Origin: Agrypnia vestita
Lineage: Eukaryota; Arthropoda; Insecta; Trichoptera; Phryganeidae
Assembly (NCBI GenBank): GCA_016648135.1
Contig: JADDOH010002329.1
Span: forward strand, 62,001-126,000
Direction of reading: 5' to 3'
Length of the DNA stretch: 64,000 bases
Positions 11,860 to 23,029 of this stretch are shown piece after piece (positions within the stretch are counted from its first letter, which is position 1; each line of letters opens with the position of its first letter). Below the pieces are notes generated by a model. The model was not told where the DNA came from. It saw only the letters and a program-made list of their open reading frames with translations, and did no database searches. The position numbers and the translations under genes were made by a program.

Positions 11860-12110
11860 GTTCCAGTGTACAGTTTTAATACATTTTTGGATGTGCGTAC
11901 ATACGTACATAGACACCGACAATTTGAAGCCTTTATTTGGATATTCTCCCCTCACTCCCTGCCCCCACCGCCCGCCACCCCGCGCCGGTGGCAAGCATAA
12001 ATTTCGTTGATTTTTTATGACTTTTTTCACAGTATATATCGATAGAGGGATGAATGGCGGATTGGGCAGGGTGGGGGTAAACCTTGCGCCGCTTGTATTA
12101 ATCATTTAAA
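11860..12110. promoter_or_regulatory. GC-rich island, candidate regulatory DNA
   Basis: C-rich and CpG-containing runs (CCCCACCGCCCGCCACCCC, GCGCCGGTGGC, TTGCGCCGCTTG) lie within AT-rich DNA. A 91-codon minus-strand frame covers it but is compositionally biased and unlike any protein I know. Function is inferred from composition only. Confidence 0.35.
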
Positions 12111-12328
12111 GAATAAACATACCTCCATATATCCGATGCTTTATCGTAAAACATTTCACGTGTTGGCTTCGTTTAAATTTTTATGGCAACGAGATTTTTT
12201 TTATGAATTTTTACGCTCTTGTGAGCAACAAAAAATGTAATTTATTAAATCTTGTTGTGAAGATGTAAATCTGTTATCGTCGAACAATGTATAGATAAAT
12301 TATTTTTATGTTTTTTACACACATTATA

Positions 12329-12622
12329 CAGGGTGTCTCATAGCTAGTAACAAAAACTTTACAAATGAGTCGAAGAAATTCGAGCAACCGCCTAATGTCA
12401 AGAGTTATGGAGATACGCAATATCAAATTTGGCATTTTTTTTTCAATATTCCTGACTTATTTTTTGCAAAAAGTCTGTTCTGGTCTCAGAGCGATCATTC
12501 GTAATCATGGCCTAATATCAATAGTTATATATGCAATATCAAATTTTGCATTTTTTTTCAATATTTCTGATTTATTTTTTGCAAAAAGGTCTGTCCTAGT
12601 CTCGGAGCGATCATTCGTTTGA
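12329..12622 (+). repeat. FB-B family element with 120-bp tandem duplication
   Basis: It begins with CAGGGTGTCTCATAGCTAG. Two head-to-tail copies of about 120 bp follow, 12383-12502 and 12503-12620. Each contains CCTAAT, a GAGTTATGGAGATACGCAAT-type word, a T-rich run, CAATATT, and GAGCGATCATTCGT. The core matches one arm of the 546-bp palindrome at 18747-19292. The 85-codon frame over it is a by-product. Confidence 0.75.
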
Positions 12623-12649
12623 CAGGACAGAATATCACATGTTCATTAT

Positions 12650-13985
12650 TTTACCTCAATTTCAATTATTGTATATATTCGTTATATTATTAAGCATATC
12701 AATAGCAACTTCGATCATAATAAGTTTGTTAGCAAGTGCAAAGATTTTTTAAAATTAACGCTTTATTATTATTGTCGTCCGTCGTCGTGTTTTTGAAATT
12801 AATCGCGAATAGAACGTTTGATCATTTGGCGTATTTGTAAAACAGATTTTTAAGAATGCTACACAAAAATATTCCCCCATTTACTATCTTGAGTACCTAC
12901 CTACCTACCCTGGTACCTTATTAACCCACTTCATACAACCCTTCGAAGTGCTGTCGGAGGGACTGGAGTAGAAATTCAAACACGCAGGCTTTTGTTGACT
13001 GTAAGGGTGAACGATGATGATAGCATTAAAAAAAAATTACATACCGATGTTTTAAAATACTCCCAGAGGCACTTCTGTGTCTAAACGCCGAGCAGCAATG
13101 TTTCATTTGTCAAAAACTTATTTAACATTATATAAACGTAAATGTATCATTTATATCATCATTTTTAATCATTAATTTTACAATTATTAGTTTCATAGAA
13201 ATTAACCAATCTACAAAATAAAACGATTTCAGAATTTCAGCGTTGAATAGTTTTTATATTCTAAGGAAAAAAACTTAAATTATAAAAAATATTATATTTT
13301 TCTTGTGTGCAATCTTCAGAATATAAAATTGTACAGAGGTAAACTAAATTAGGTGAAGGGATTGTGTAACAGTTGAATGTCCCCACTCGCGTATATTTAA
13401 GACACATTAATTTTGCAGTTATTCTTATAATTCTAAATTCTATTCTAAATTCTTCATTGGACCTATTTAATCAAGGCACTGCATATTGTGTTTTAAATTT
13501 GTTGCTGTTGTTGCGTTTTAATTAAGTAGCTGAAATCAGGAATATCGACCAAGATTTTGATTTTTTTGTATTAATTTTAAAATAACAATATATACTCTTT
13601 CGATTTATTGAAGTAAAAAAATTAAGTTATCAACTATGTAAAAAGGGTAGAAAAAACCTACACAAGCCATATAATATTTTTTATAAACAATGCTTCTTAA
13701 AACATAAATTGTAAGTTAACCAACTGGCAGATTTCGCAATAATTCTAATTCTTACTTTGTGATATCGTTGCCACTACTTTATGCAGTCATATAAGGCTCA
13801 CAAAGTGGAGCAATTGTCTTCATTTTTAAAACATGGCTGGTTGGGTAATTTAAATAATTTAGTTTTTGTCCTTTTAGGAAGATATCCGCTTTTAAAATAT
13901 ATGGAACCGATGAATAAATAAATTGAAACATATTTTTCCATATAAAAATACGCTCGAAAACAATAATAACATATAATTAATAAAA
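12650..13985. other. AT-rich DNA, nothing recognised
   Basis: A short pyrimidine-rich patch (CTACCTACCTACCC) is at about 12896-12910. No genes or repeat partners were noted. Confidence 0.4.
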
Positions 13986-13989
13986 ATAT

Positions 13990-14160
13990 ACTTTGTTTTT
14001 TCACCAAAATGGTCCCTTCGTCAGAATACAATGTATACTATCAAATTTAAAATCAAAAATCGTAGTATAAAACAACAAAATAAAAAAATAATATATGGAA
14101 ATGAACAATAATTAAATACTTACATGAATAATCATTAGATACTAACACGAAAACAATATA
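13990..14160 (-). mobile_element. Penelope-like terminal repeat, decayed
   Basis: On the minus strand GTATACATTGTATTCTGACGAAGGGACCATTTTGG reproduces the order seen at 4655-4710 and 33165-33190. The CTGACGA box is intact, but the second half of the hairpin and the GAAAC box are lost. The tail keeps the AAATTTTAAAATC and ATATATGGAAATGA words of the 4655 copy. Confidence 0.5.
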
Positions 14161-14561
14161 ATGGATGGAAAGGTAAGGAAGAGGCATATGTCCAGCAGTG
14201 AATAGATGAAGGCTGAGGAAGAAGAAGAAGAAGATGATGAAAACAAATTTCAAATACATCTCTTTTTAAAAATGGCTCGATTATTTATAATATTTAATTT
14301 ACTATTAAGACTTTTTCTTATTTCCAAAATTTTTAATTTACTAAACTGCAATTCTGTATATTTATATGTAAAATTTGTAAACCTTTGATATTATCAAGAA
14401 CAAGCTTCAGCTATTTATTATATTTATCCGTTTATTGGTAAAATATCCGTTAAGATCGAATTTTACTTATTTCAATGACTTGCTTATATCCTTGAAAAAG
14501 ATTGCATCGACCGATACAAATGGTAAATTGGAAGAGGCAGTTCTCATGAATAAGGAGAGTG

Positions 14562-14850
14562 CTACATAATTCTCCAATAAAGGTAGTTGATTTTTGCGAA
14601 TTACGCTCAGTTGATATCATTTCTTGCATCATCCCGATAATAACTGTTGGATACCAAAATATAATACTTGAACAATCTATGTTTCTCTGTGTTGTCCCAT
14701 AATGTCCCATGTCTACATAATTCTCCAATCAAGGTTGTTGATTTTTGCGAATTATGCTCAGTTCATATCATTCCTTGCATCATCTCGAAAATAACTGTTG
14801 CATACCGAAATATAATACTTGAACAATCTATGTTTCTCTGTGTTGTCCCA
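14562..14850. repeat. Tandem duplication, 151-bp period
   Basis: Two copies of about 138 bp, 14562-14699 and 14713-14850, both start CTACATAATTCTCCAAT and end CTATGTTTCTCTGTGTTGTCCCA. They differ at roughly ten positions, so the duplication is old rather than an assembly artefact. Frames of 91-92 codons on both strands arise from it and show no known domain. Confidence 0.9.
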
Positions 14851-14854
14851 CCTT

Positions 14855-14990
14855 TATCCACTCCTTCTCCCCCCCTAACGCAGGAGACCGTCGGCGAAGT
14901 AGTTGGCTCTTTTCTATGGTTGTTGGGCAAAAAAAAACCGTGACAGGGTCGGCTGTGTGTATTTTGTTGCCGCTTTATAACGAAATCATA
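14855..14990. other. Small G+C-richer patch
   Basis: Contains CCCCCCCTAACGCAGGAGACC and GACAGGGTCGGCTG next to the tandem duplication. Unassigned. Confidence 0.25.
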
Positions 14991-15135
14991 TTTTTTATTC
15001 GTGTATGTGCTTAGAACTAGATATCAATAACAATATATAGTCCATCAAGAATCTTCTCTTTTCTTCCAACGCATATCTGCGCTCGCACAATTATTAATTA
15101 AAAAAAACACAAAGTCAAGCAATTTTCAGTTTTGT

Positions 15136-15290
15136 TAATAGCAAAAGCAGTAATGTCCACTACTAGATTGCAAACACAGCAATTATTAAAATATTTATTT
15201 ATACATGTATATAAAAGGTAAATTTAGGTGGCTATTATTTTCAAAATCTCATTTACAATAAGATGCCTAGGTTTCATAGATTGCAGGAAA
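15136..15290 (+). repeat. Dispersed repeat, partner at 61568-61730
   Basis: AATAGCAAAAGCAGTAATGTC, then a CAAACACAGC-type word, AAATATTTATTTATACATGTATATAAAAGG and a CATAGATT-type word occur in the same order in the 61.6-kb copy. No ends or coding capacity can be defined. Confidence 0.6.
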
Positions 15291-15299
15291 TTTCCTTGA

Positions 15300-15955
15300 G
15301 TAGTGACAGATTTTTTGTATTTATCTCCGAAACACCTAAATATACATTAAAGTTTTTTTATTTCAATCTGATCAATCGTTTTAAAGCAGCGGCTTTTATA
15401 CATTTTTATTATCGTGAGTTTCATACGTTTTATAATATAATATATTAGGTATCATATAATTTAATATTTTAATAACATTTTTCTATTAAAGCTGGTATGA
15501 TTTATTTTGTTGGGGCAGAGAAAATGATTTATTTTGAACAAAATATTACGAGCGTATTTTAGTAAGGGTCAACAATAAAAACCAATGCTTGAGTATTTCA
15601 ATAGGAAAAACATTGGATTTCTGTACGTCGGAATTAAAATAAAACTCCTGAAGCAATAACGGTCACTGGCAGAAGTCCGTAAAACTCCGCCGATATACAC
15701 AGTGACGTGTGAATTTTAGGACATAAAAAGCTTTTAATATAATTCACTGGAGAAGAAAAAACGTAACATTTTGAAAATATTGCGATCATTGATTATTTTT
15801 TAGCATTTTTCCGGAAAAAAGGTATGCAACATTTTTATTACAAAATCCGGTTTCGCATTTGTTTCAAAATATATGAAAATATATTCAGAATATTTTTGGT
15901 ATGCTTAAAATTTTCAAGAACACAATACTAGATCATCATTAATTCAGATGTAGTA
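15300..15955. other. AT-rich DNA, nothing recognised
   Basis: No supported feature. Confidence 0.4.
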
Positions 15956-15959
15956 TAAT

Positions 15960-16185
15960 GTCTCACAGAGACGAAGCTATTTATATGTGAAAGGAAGTTT
16001 GGTAGTATTTGGGATTAAGACCTGAGGCTGAGAATTGATGAATGAATTGATGATGATGATGATGATGTGTAAAGCTATCCATTAAGCCAGCCACACGATA
16101 GGTCGTATACCCAATAAACATTTAAAGACTTTCATATCTACTTTCCTATATAAATAGCTTCGTCTCTTTTAGCCATGTAAAATAT
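15960..16185. mobile_element. FB-A element with both ends
   Basis: The left end is GTCTCACAGAGACGAAGCTA and the right end is ATATAAATAGCTTCGTCTC, in inverted orientation. The middle carries GATTAAGACCTG and CCACACGATAGGTCG, as in the 1667-1922 palindrome. A (GAT)n run at 16048-16068 replaces part of the left arm. Confidence 0.75.
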
Positions 16186-16199
16186 ATCTTGATTATATT

Positions 16200-16700
16200 A
16201 TAACTAGCTGTTATAAAAGTATCACTGAAAAATCAATATAATCTAAACTACTCGTCCAAACAATGTTGTGTAAACGGCAATTTCTATCTACATAAAATAT
16301 ATAAAATATCCCTGACGGTAAGAAAATTTATTTTGAAAATAATTTAACATTACATACTTAAACTACCCCCGACAGATTAAAATTAATTTTAAATATATAT
16401 TTTATTCATATTTTATCAATTTGAAATTTTTGTTAACCTTAACATATAGATATATGACGTCATGGACTTTTTTAAAGAACTTTTTGAATTCTATAACTTC
16501 TTTATAGAACGTAATTAAATATCTCTTACCGTTAAGGCAGCCTTCATAAAAAATCGCTCGACCATTTTTTCGTCGACTTTAGTTATGTAAAATGTAAAAT
16601 AGGTCACCACGAAAAATATTGGCGAAAGAATTTTTAAAATCCGATGAGTTGTTTCGGTTTTCGGTTTAGAGCTTACAAATTTACAAACTTTACCTCTTTA
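16200..16700. mobile_element. Dispersed transposon body, partner at 43970-44185 in inverse
   Basis: The segment 16407-16600 is the reverse complement of 43995-44160. Both share TTAACCTTAACATATAGATATAT, a GACTTTTT-AAGAAC word, TCTTACCGTTAAGG and a GGTCGAGCGAT-type word. The tail (AATCCGATGAGTTGTTTCGG) resembles the widespread arthropod repeat that starts AGCTGTGCCCGCG. No reading frame survives. Confidence 0.6.
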
Positions 16701-16984
16701 TATATTAGTGTAGAAGATGTATAAAGTATATTGCAATTTTTAATAATCAAAGTTTGAATGCTTTTCACAAAATATAGATAGCGTGTTGAAATATTGACAC
16801 ACCACGCTTTGAAATATTTTGTACTTATTGAACTGGATACAGATTCGTGTTATTGTCAAATTTCACGCAATCTTTGAACCGAATGTTGCACTTTTCTAAC
16901 GGTATTTCAATATTAAGTGCTGGGAGAAACTCGCATCTCTCGATCCTCCACTATTCTATTTGCTAGGAAAAAGGTTTACCTAAA

Positions 16985-17060
16985 TTATTTAATTTATCTT
17001 AATTAACAAGTCATCCCTCTTGAGATAAATCCAGTAATCTCAGAAAATATAAAAATATTA
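16985..17060 (+). repeat. Dispersed repeat with AATCCAGTAA core
   Basis: CATCCCTCTTGAGATAAATCCAGTAATCTCAGAAAATAT corresponds to 23050-23100 and 35975-36010. Its nature is unknown. Confidence 0.45.
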
Positions 17061-17376
17061 CAAAATGATTAGTTAACTCACTAGATGTAACTACATAAAA
17101 AATTTTTTCACTAATTTAATTATTTCTTGAATTACCCACATACATATTTTTTCGGTCTATTTGACATCATCAATATTCTACTCACTTTTTCAATATCCGT
17201 TAGCATATTGCACCGCTGTATGTATACGCAACGTTCAGCTTGTAAACTATACAATGCAGAGATTGATAAATTGTTATAGCATTGGGAGCATACTGCTTAA
17301 CAACTGCTACGGATGATATTTTCAAACTACTCTTGCATTTCCCTAGTTTAAAACTAACTAACTAGACCGTTTCAAT

Positions 17377-17805
17377 ATGATATCAATTTCACGTCCTTTT
17401 CATAGTAAATTGTGCCAGTTTGAATATTCTGCGTATAACCAAGTTGGATACATGTTGGAATTTTTTCTATGCTTTTTAGAATATAATCCTACAAATGACG
17501 CATTAACTTTAAAAACTGTAATGAGGTTCATGAGTGACTTTTTTAGTCCCCCAGAGAATTTACCACAAAGCAATGGACATCATAGACCACTTCCCTTACT
17601 AAAAATTCATGTGCATTACTCACAAATCCACATTGTATTATGTTATATTATATCTCTACGTATATTAGTTTACTTGAGCATGTATGCGATTATACTACGT
17701 ATTGCTGTATCCAGCATTAGTGGTGCTTGTGGCTTTTGCAGTGGTTTTATGTATTCCTTTTCTACCATCCCTTATCTGTGCATTGGTCGGCAACTGTCAA
17801 AGTAA
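17377..17805 (+). CDS. 142-codon open frame, unknown, doubtful gene
   Basis: This is the longest frame in the window, starting with ATG at 17377 and ending at a TAA after the residues GRQLSK. I recognise no family. Visible content is a neutral N-terminal half with scattered prolines and a hydrophobic stretch at about residues 83-135 (ILVYLSMYAIILRIAV and neighbours) that could span a membrane once or twice. The codon pattern looks no different from the AT-rich flanks, no initiation context or polyadenylation signal stands out, and there is no neighbouring gene. In DNA this AT-rich a 142-codon run is uncommon, so it is listed, but a chance frame is the more likely explanation. Confidence 0.15.
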   Translation: MISISRPFHSKLCQFEYSAYNQVGYMLEFFLCFLEYNPTNDALTLKTVMRFMSDFFSPPENLPQSNGHHRPLPLLKIHVHYSQIHIVLCYIISLRILVYLSMYAIILRIAVSSISGACGFCSGFMYSFSTIPYLCIGRQLSK

Positions 17806-17809
17806 CATT

Positions 17810-18560
17810 TTATGTTAAATGTAAGAATGGCAGAAAGATTAACGAAATTTTAATTTAATAACAATGATAAATTAAATTACTTCAGTGTAATATACATTTA
17901 GCTAAAAAACTGAATCATAACATAGATAGTATTCTGCAATAATACAACAATATTAGATATTTTTCGCATTCGGATAAAGTATTGATTAATTGTAGTTATT
18001 AAAATACTTTGCTTGGCTGCTTAAACTATTTTTCTGGTTTGAATTGTTTGGGATATTCTGAGTGTTTCTACGAACTTTCTAGCCGGTAAAAACATGGCAT
18101 ATTACTGAAAACTCAAAGCAAAAACTTCTAAACGGCCATGCAAACCTAAGAACATTTTTAAACTATATTTGTTAATAAATATTTAATATTTCCTTTAAAA
18201 AATCTGATATTTTTTTCATTTTTGTAGTTTTACAAATTATTGTGAAACTTCATATTCTAGTTTACTGTTATGTTAGCTTATATTCCATTAGACCGTTTCT
18301 CTTTATTGGTAAAAAATATAATTGTAACATTAAAAAAAAGCAGCGAAGATATGCAAAATACTTAAGATGTTTATTGCTAGAAAGAAGATAAAAAAAGTAT
18401 CAAAGTCACTTGCTGGACTTGTAAAAGTACACTTTACGTTAATATATATAAATTAACATTGCAGTTACTTTGTGGTGCAAGATGATTATTTTAATTTACA
18501 GTTGACTAAAATTTGTACAACACACACGTCACTAATATTATATCTAGAAGAGCAGTCTCT
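17810..18560. other. AT-rich DNA with a short foldback relative
   Basis: GGCCATGCAAACCTAAGAACATT at 18132-18154 resembles the right end of the 10476-10666 foldback. Otherwise nothing is recognised. Confidence 0.35.
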
Positions 18561-18569
18561 TAAAGTATT

Positions 18570-18705
18570 ATGTCCCATCGGAGGTCGGTGATCGTACTGG
18601 CTACTCTATTCACCGCTGCGCGGAACAACTCAATCCAGTTATACTGGTGCCAGTCCCTCAAGTTATGCAGTCATGAGATGAGGCATCGTCCTACATTTAT
18701 TATTA
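18570..18705 (-). pseudogene. LINE reverse transcriptase C-terminal tail remnant
   Basis: The minus-strand translation gives NLRDWHQYNWIELFRAAV and then a TDLRWD-type ending before a stop. This resembles the conserved tail of some LINE ORF2 proteins, where a tryptophan motif is followed by an ELFRAA-type helix and a basic stretch. Upstream sequence is lost, and the 546-bp palindrome begins about 40 bp beyond it. Family membership rests on remembered pattern only. Confidence 0.4.
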
Positions 18706-18746
18706 GTGTACAATAGGCGCCATGTTGCAAGTATAAAGTGTACAGA

Positions 18747-19292
18747 TATACAGGGTTATTTGTAAAACATTAATAACCTTGCAGGACTATATTCCTCCCT
18801 TGATTATGAGCCGAAAATGTTCAAGCTATTGTGACCTAATATCAATAGTTAAGGAGATATGCGACATCAAAGTTTGCATTTTTTTTTCAATATTTCTGAA
18901 TTATTTTTTGTAAAACGTTGGACTATCATTACAGTAACTTATATCGATTACAAAAAATTCATTCGTTTCAATATAAGTTAAATAAAATGAAAAAAACCCT
19001 GAAAAAATTCCAATTGGAATGTTTTTCAATTGGAATTCAAAGGTTTTTATTTTTTATTTGACTTGTATTAAAGGGAATGACTTTTTCATATTCGATATAA
19101 GTTACTGTAATGATAGTCCAACGTTGTACAAAAAATAAGTCAGAAATATTGAAAAAAAATACAAACTTTGATGTCGCATATCTCCTTAACTATTGTCATT
19201 AGGTCATAATAGCTTGATCATTTTCGACTCATAATCAAGGCAGGAATATAGTCCTGAGAGGTTATGAATGTTTTACAAATAACCCTGTATAT
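18747..19292. mobile_element. FB-B foldback, 546-bp near-complete palindrome
   Basis: The ends read TATACAGGGTTATTTGTAAAA and its complement. The arms extend about 250 bp each with scattered mismatches and meet near 19010-19030, where CAATTGGAATG faces its own complement. Flanking TA/TATA is compatible with a TA target. Related sequences are at 12329-12622, 28500-28648 and 61915-62215. No transposase coding is present, so it is non-autonomous. Confidence 0.9.
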
Positions 19293-19309
19293 ATATATAA
19301 ATAAATGAA

Positions 19310-19640
19310 TAAATGTGGCGCGCTTCAGTTGTCAATCTTTTTAACCTTTCATCGGCACGACCTTTGGCTTTGAGCCGTGTGATTGTCCGCAGAGCGTCGC
19401 GTGTCAGTAGCCGGAGCCGATTGTGTCGCGAGCGACACTGCAGGCGCGCTTTCTGCCCCCCACCCCGCGCTGTGCTATCGTCATAATTACAACCTAGCTA
19501 CCCGAGGGGTTGCTCCTACCCTCGGGAAGTCCTACCAGTTTGCATCCAGCGGAATGGGGATCGCACTAATCAAAGGATTATGACCAAAGCAGTGCGTAGT
19601 TAAGTTGGCGATGGGAACTGCTCGGATATTCATATATTTT
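19310..19640. promoter_or_regulatory. GC/CpG-rich island, candidate regulatory DNA
   Basis: About 330 bp with many CpGs (GTGGCGCGCTTC, GAGCGTCGCGTGTC). It contains two perfect short stems: GTGTCGC/GCGACAC near 19420-19436 and CCCGAGGG/CCCTCGGG at 19501-19526. A 66-codon frame from a GTG-type start is not convincing. Regulatory meaning is inferred from composition. Confidence 0.35.
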
Positions 19641-19854
19641 GCACAACATTAACAACAGTGCAAAACGAAAATACACACAAATAGTAATAATGTAATTAAT
19701 TTATTTAAACTGTTTTAAATAACCCTTTACGATACAAAATAATAGTTACATTAATTACGATTACTCCGTACAGTTGTAGTTTCATAATAACATTTAGGAG
19801 TTAGAGTTAGTTATCTTTTAAATTTATTTTCATGTTAAGTAGGTACTTTATATT

Positions 19855-19990
19855 ATCATTTTCCATATATAACTTTTTAATATTTTGATCTATACTTCGA
19901 TTTTTAAATTTTATTTTTGTTATCCTGACGAAGAAGCCATTGGCTTCAAAACATGTTGAATTTTTTTTTTCAAAAAAAAGTGGTGTTATT
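19855..19990 (+). mobile_element. Penelope-like terminal repeat with hammerhead-like motif
   Basis: The order is TATACTTCGATTTTTAAA, then CTGACGA, hairpin GAAGCCA/TTGGCTTC, AAAAC, ATGTTG. The box after the hairpin has lost one G (AAAAC for GAAAC), and stem I pairs for only two bases. It is followed by the family tail AGTGGTGTTATTTTATG. Confidence 0.6.
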
Positions 19991-19999
19991 TTATGTAAA

Positions 20000-21190
20000 T
20001 TATAATTATGTCACCACAAAATAATTTTGCTATATTTGAAGAAGAAAATAAAGAGTTTATAGTAGGATTTGAAAAGTGTTAGGGAATAAATATACACATT
20101 ATTTAAGAAATTTTGAAATAAATTATGCGAGATTACTTTATTTACTTTTTGGTAATATTTTTGAAGAGGACAGCTATAGCAATTTTGTAACAAATTGTAG
20201 ATTTTACATTTAAAATGTCTACATTTTTGTACGTGTTTCCACTTCTCAGAATTCTACAAAGCGGTGCATTATATTCAGCATTGGTAAGGTTATTATTACA
20301 ATAAAATGGTGTGGGCGCTTGGTGTATCTATTGGGTACATGCATACTGAGTAGGTTTAGAAGAGTAGGGTAGAGTAAATGTTGTACAATCATATTGTACA
20401 ACATTTTACAGAGAAAAATTAAATAAGATATTTTTCGTCTGATTGATGATGAGATATTCCGAACAAAAAAATGATAAAAATCTTTTTTATCGGAATATTT
20501 AATCGGAAGTTAATGCAGGGCAAAAATTTATGTTGAAGTTGTTCAAAGGCTTTTACATGGATTTCGTAAAAAGTACATTATATTTGTAAATTTTATTCAA
20601 TGATACTCTTGATAAGTGCACAGTAAAGTATTAATATTACAACAGAAAGTAAAAAATCTAATGAAAGCTCTTTGCTTTTCTTTCTATATTATACACTCGT
20701 ATTTTAACAAACATAGTCAGGATTGCTCCGGAACAAGCGTACGGCCGCGCGATGCGTAAGCAAGAATTTACCGTAATTACATTATTTTTTATGTAAGTAT
20801 AAAAAGACAAAAAAATTTATAGATAAATAAACAGAAAACATATTTTTTTATTTTTTTTATCTTTATCACTATTTTTTAAACTTTTCAATACGTAAAACAT
20901 TTTTTACCCCACATTTAGTCCACATTTTTGACATGACTGCTTAAAAGGGATCTCCGCGGAAGTCCAGTATTTTGGACCAGGGCAAGCGAGTAGATATGGA
21001 ATTGAGTATTATTTCATAATGGAATATCGTTAACAAAAGAATCGATAAGGCGACTTGAAACATTAATTTATGTATTATACTCAATGCGTGCAGTAAGAAT
21101 ATAGAAACATAACTTTTATCTAAGTATATATTTAAAAAAAAAGAAATAAAAGAATTTTTTTTAAATAGAGATGCGAACTCGGAATACGTG
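20000..21190. other. AT-rich DNA with one small CpG patch
   Basis: A patch at about 20720-20765 (GCGTACGGCCGCGCGATGCG) stands out. No frame or repeat was recognised. Confidence 0.35.
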
Positions 21191-21330
21191 TCTTACTATT
21201 TTCAAACGTTTTCAAGTTAAACGCTTGTGCAATGAAAACAGGAATAACTTGCTAATCTGGAATGAGGTTCGAACCCGAGACCTTTGGATCACGAGTAAGT
21301 GTTCTAACCACAAGACCAACAAGCTACTCA
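21190..21330 (-). mobile_element. SINE-2, tRNA-derived, minus strand
   Basis: On the minus strand GAGTAGCTTG is followed by an A box (TGGTCTTGTGGTTAG, 21304-21318) and a clear B box (GGGTTCGAACC, about 21266-21277). The body ends GCACAAGCGTTTAACTTG, matching the copy at 62665-62786. The spacing is that of a tRNA, but the acceptor ends do not pair, so this is a SINE. Confidence 0.75.
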
Positions 21331-21654
21331 TAATATTACTATATTATTCTCTTACCATATTATTCTCTCATAATATTACCCTTTTTTTACATATTAATTA
21401 GATTTTACTATTTCATATTTCAGATAAATATTTAATTTCGATATTTTTTCTCCAATATATGTTTACGTAAAAGTCATGCCTCAATATTCACGCTTCACGC
21501 GCCTGCACTAATTTGAAATGCCGAAAATTAACTTGGAACTCTAAAAATGCGGACTCAAGGGAGCGCTCTTTAGCAAAGGCGGTAGCGACAAAGTTAGTAC
21601 CTACCGAGTACCAGAGAAGACATATGATGTTCATATAAGTTAAGGCTAAATTTT

Positions 21655-21880
21655 TTAAGTGTTCGTGACATAAGAAATATAGGGTGGTCCTGGAAGACTT
21701 TCACTGAACACACACTGGAAAGCGGTCCTGTTAAAAACCTCAATCATGGACCAGCTTTCGTAAGACGTACGAATGTGAATGAGGCTAGAATTATGTGTCA
21801 AGACAGAAGGGTGTAGCGTATCATTCTCTCTGCCTACCCCGAGTGGAATAAATGAAAGAATCAATAAATAAGAAGTAAAA
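21655..21880 (+). pseudogene. LINE-A reverse transcriptase C-terminal tail
   Basis: The plus-strand translation reads SWKTFTEHTLESGPVKNLNH, then VRRTNVNEARIMCQDRRV, a stop, and IILSAYPEWNK. This is the extreme C-terminus of an RTE/BovB-like LINE ORF2 of the kind common in Lepidoptera, whose intact version would read through the stop. The gene's 3' end matches the 3' ends found on the minus strand at 27120 and 45145. It is 5'-truncated, as is usual for LINE insertions. Confidence 0.65.
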
Positions 21881-21889
21881 TACAATAAA

Positions 21890-22395
21890 TAGACAACGGC
21901 ATGATTTTTTTTTTAATTTTTACTGATCAGGACTTAATTCAATAAATAACTGAAAAGACTCGTGCTGGAGAGGAGATATTTCATAAATCACAATTTATTC
22001 AAAATTTTTATATGATTATCTTAATTAAAGAGTTACATATAAAGCTTTGAATTTATTATGTATAGTTAATTACCCTGTATTATACTGGCTAACTATATAT
22101 AATATTTGATGTCCTCTTATCTCTGACATGTTTTGCTTATGTTTTTTTTGTTTTATTTAATTTTTATATATGCCCTAATCGGCTTTTATAATATAATAAT
22201 TTTATTTTATACATACCTGACATAAAACATTTTTTATTTCAGGTATGTTTAAATTTCTATTACACAATACGTTTTATAATAATAAACTAAAATAAATAAA
22301 AAGTAAACCATAAATATTTAAAAAGAATTGAACAGTCTTAAAAATTGTTTTAAAAAAACGTAAAGAATGATTAATGAAGTAAGGATAAATTATAG
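21890..22395. other. AT-rich DNA with a 38-bp hairpin
   Basis: ACATACCTGA at 22211-22220 pairs with TCAGGTATGT at 22239-22248, and ATAAAA/TTTTAT extends the stem inward. Nothing else is recognised. Confidence 0.5.
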
Positions 22396-22555
22396 AAGTC
22401 TCACAGAGATTAAGCTATTTATATATGAGCAAAGTGGATGGAAGTCTCTTACACGATGTCTCAGGACTTACAACCTGTAGGAGCTGGCTTAAGTGATCAC
22501 TCTACACAATGCAAAGTTTACCAATTCCATCGTAAGAACATCCACACATTATGAA
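22396..22555 (+). mobile_element. FB-A element, single arm
   Basis: AGAAGTCTCACAGAGATTAAG, GCTGGCTTAAGTGATCACTC and CGTAAGAACATCCACACATTAT occur in the same order as at 37960 and 48889. This defines a short (about 160 bp) form of the family with a distinct right end. Confidence 0.7.
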
Positions 22556-22559
22556 ATTT

Positions 22560-23029
22560 TTTAATGTTCTGTATATTTATTTTTATTTTATTTTATTTTA
22601 TTTGGTCATCCAACAGGGAGACACAATTTATTGATAAGATGAAATACAAAAAAATGGTTAAATGTCTCCCTCAATTAAAACACAAATAGGACATAATCAT
22701 AGATAGGTCAATTTGACAATGACAGATAAAACATCATTTAAACGATTGTTCCAAATTTAGCTTTAACATAGATATAAAGGGGATCGTGATGCATATAATA
22801 TACAAGATCAAGGAGGGGGACGAGTTTCTAGTATCTGCTTCACCATATGACGATATTCTTCATATTAAGTGTTAAAAATATCTATTGAATTTAAGAGGTA
22901 ATTATAATCTGAGCATATTCGAATCACGAACATTTCACATATTGCACTGGTCTCTGCTGGAGACATATGTTGTTATTATTTTTTCTCATTAACAAGTTAG
23001 TAATAGCTACATAGATTTCAACTTCTATA
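22560..23029. other. AT-rich DNA, nothing recognised
   Basis: A TTTTATTTTATTTTATT run lies near 22583-22600. No further feature. Confidence 0.4.

Noticed and set aside
21258..21330. Possible tRNA gene on the minus strand
   Set aside because: Good A and B boxes, but the ends do not pair and the flanking body is shared with another copy at 62.7 kb, so it is a SINE.
22211..22248. microRNA-like hairpin
   Set aside because: The stem is only about 10 bp plus an AT extension, too short for a precursor, and nothing else supports it.
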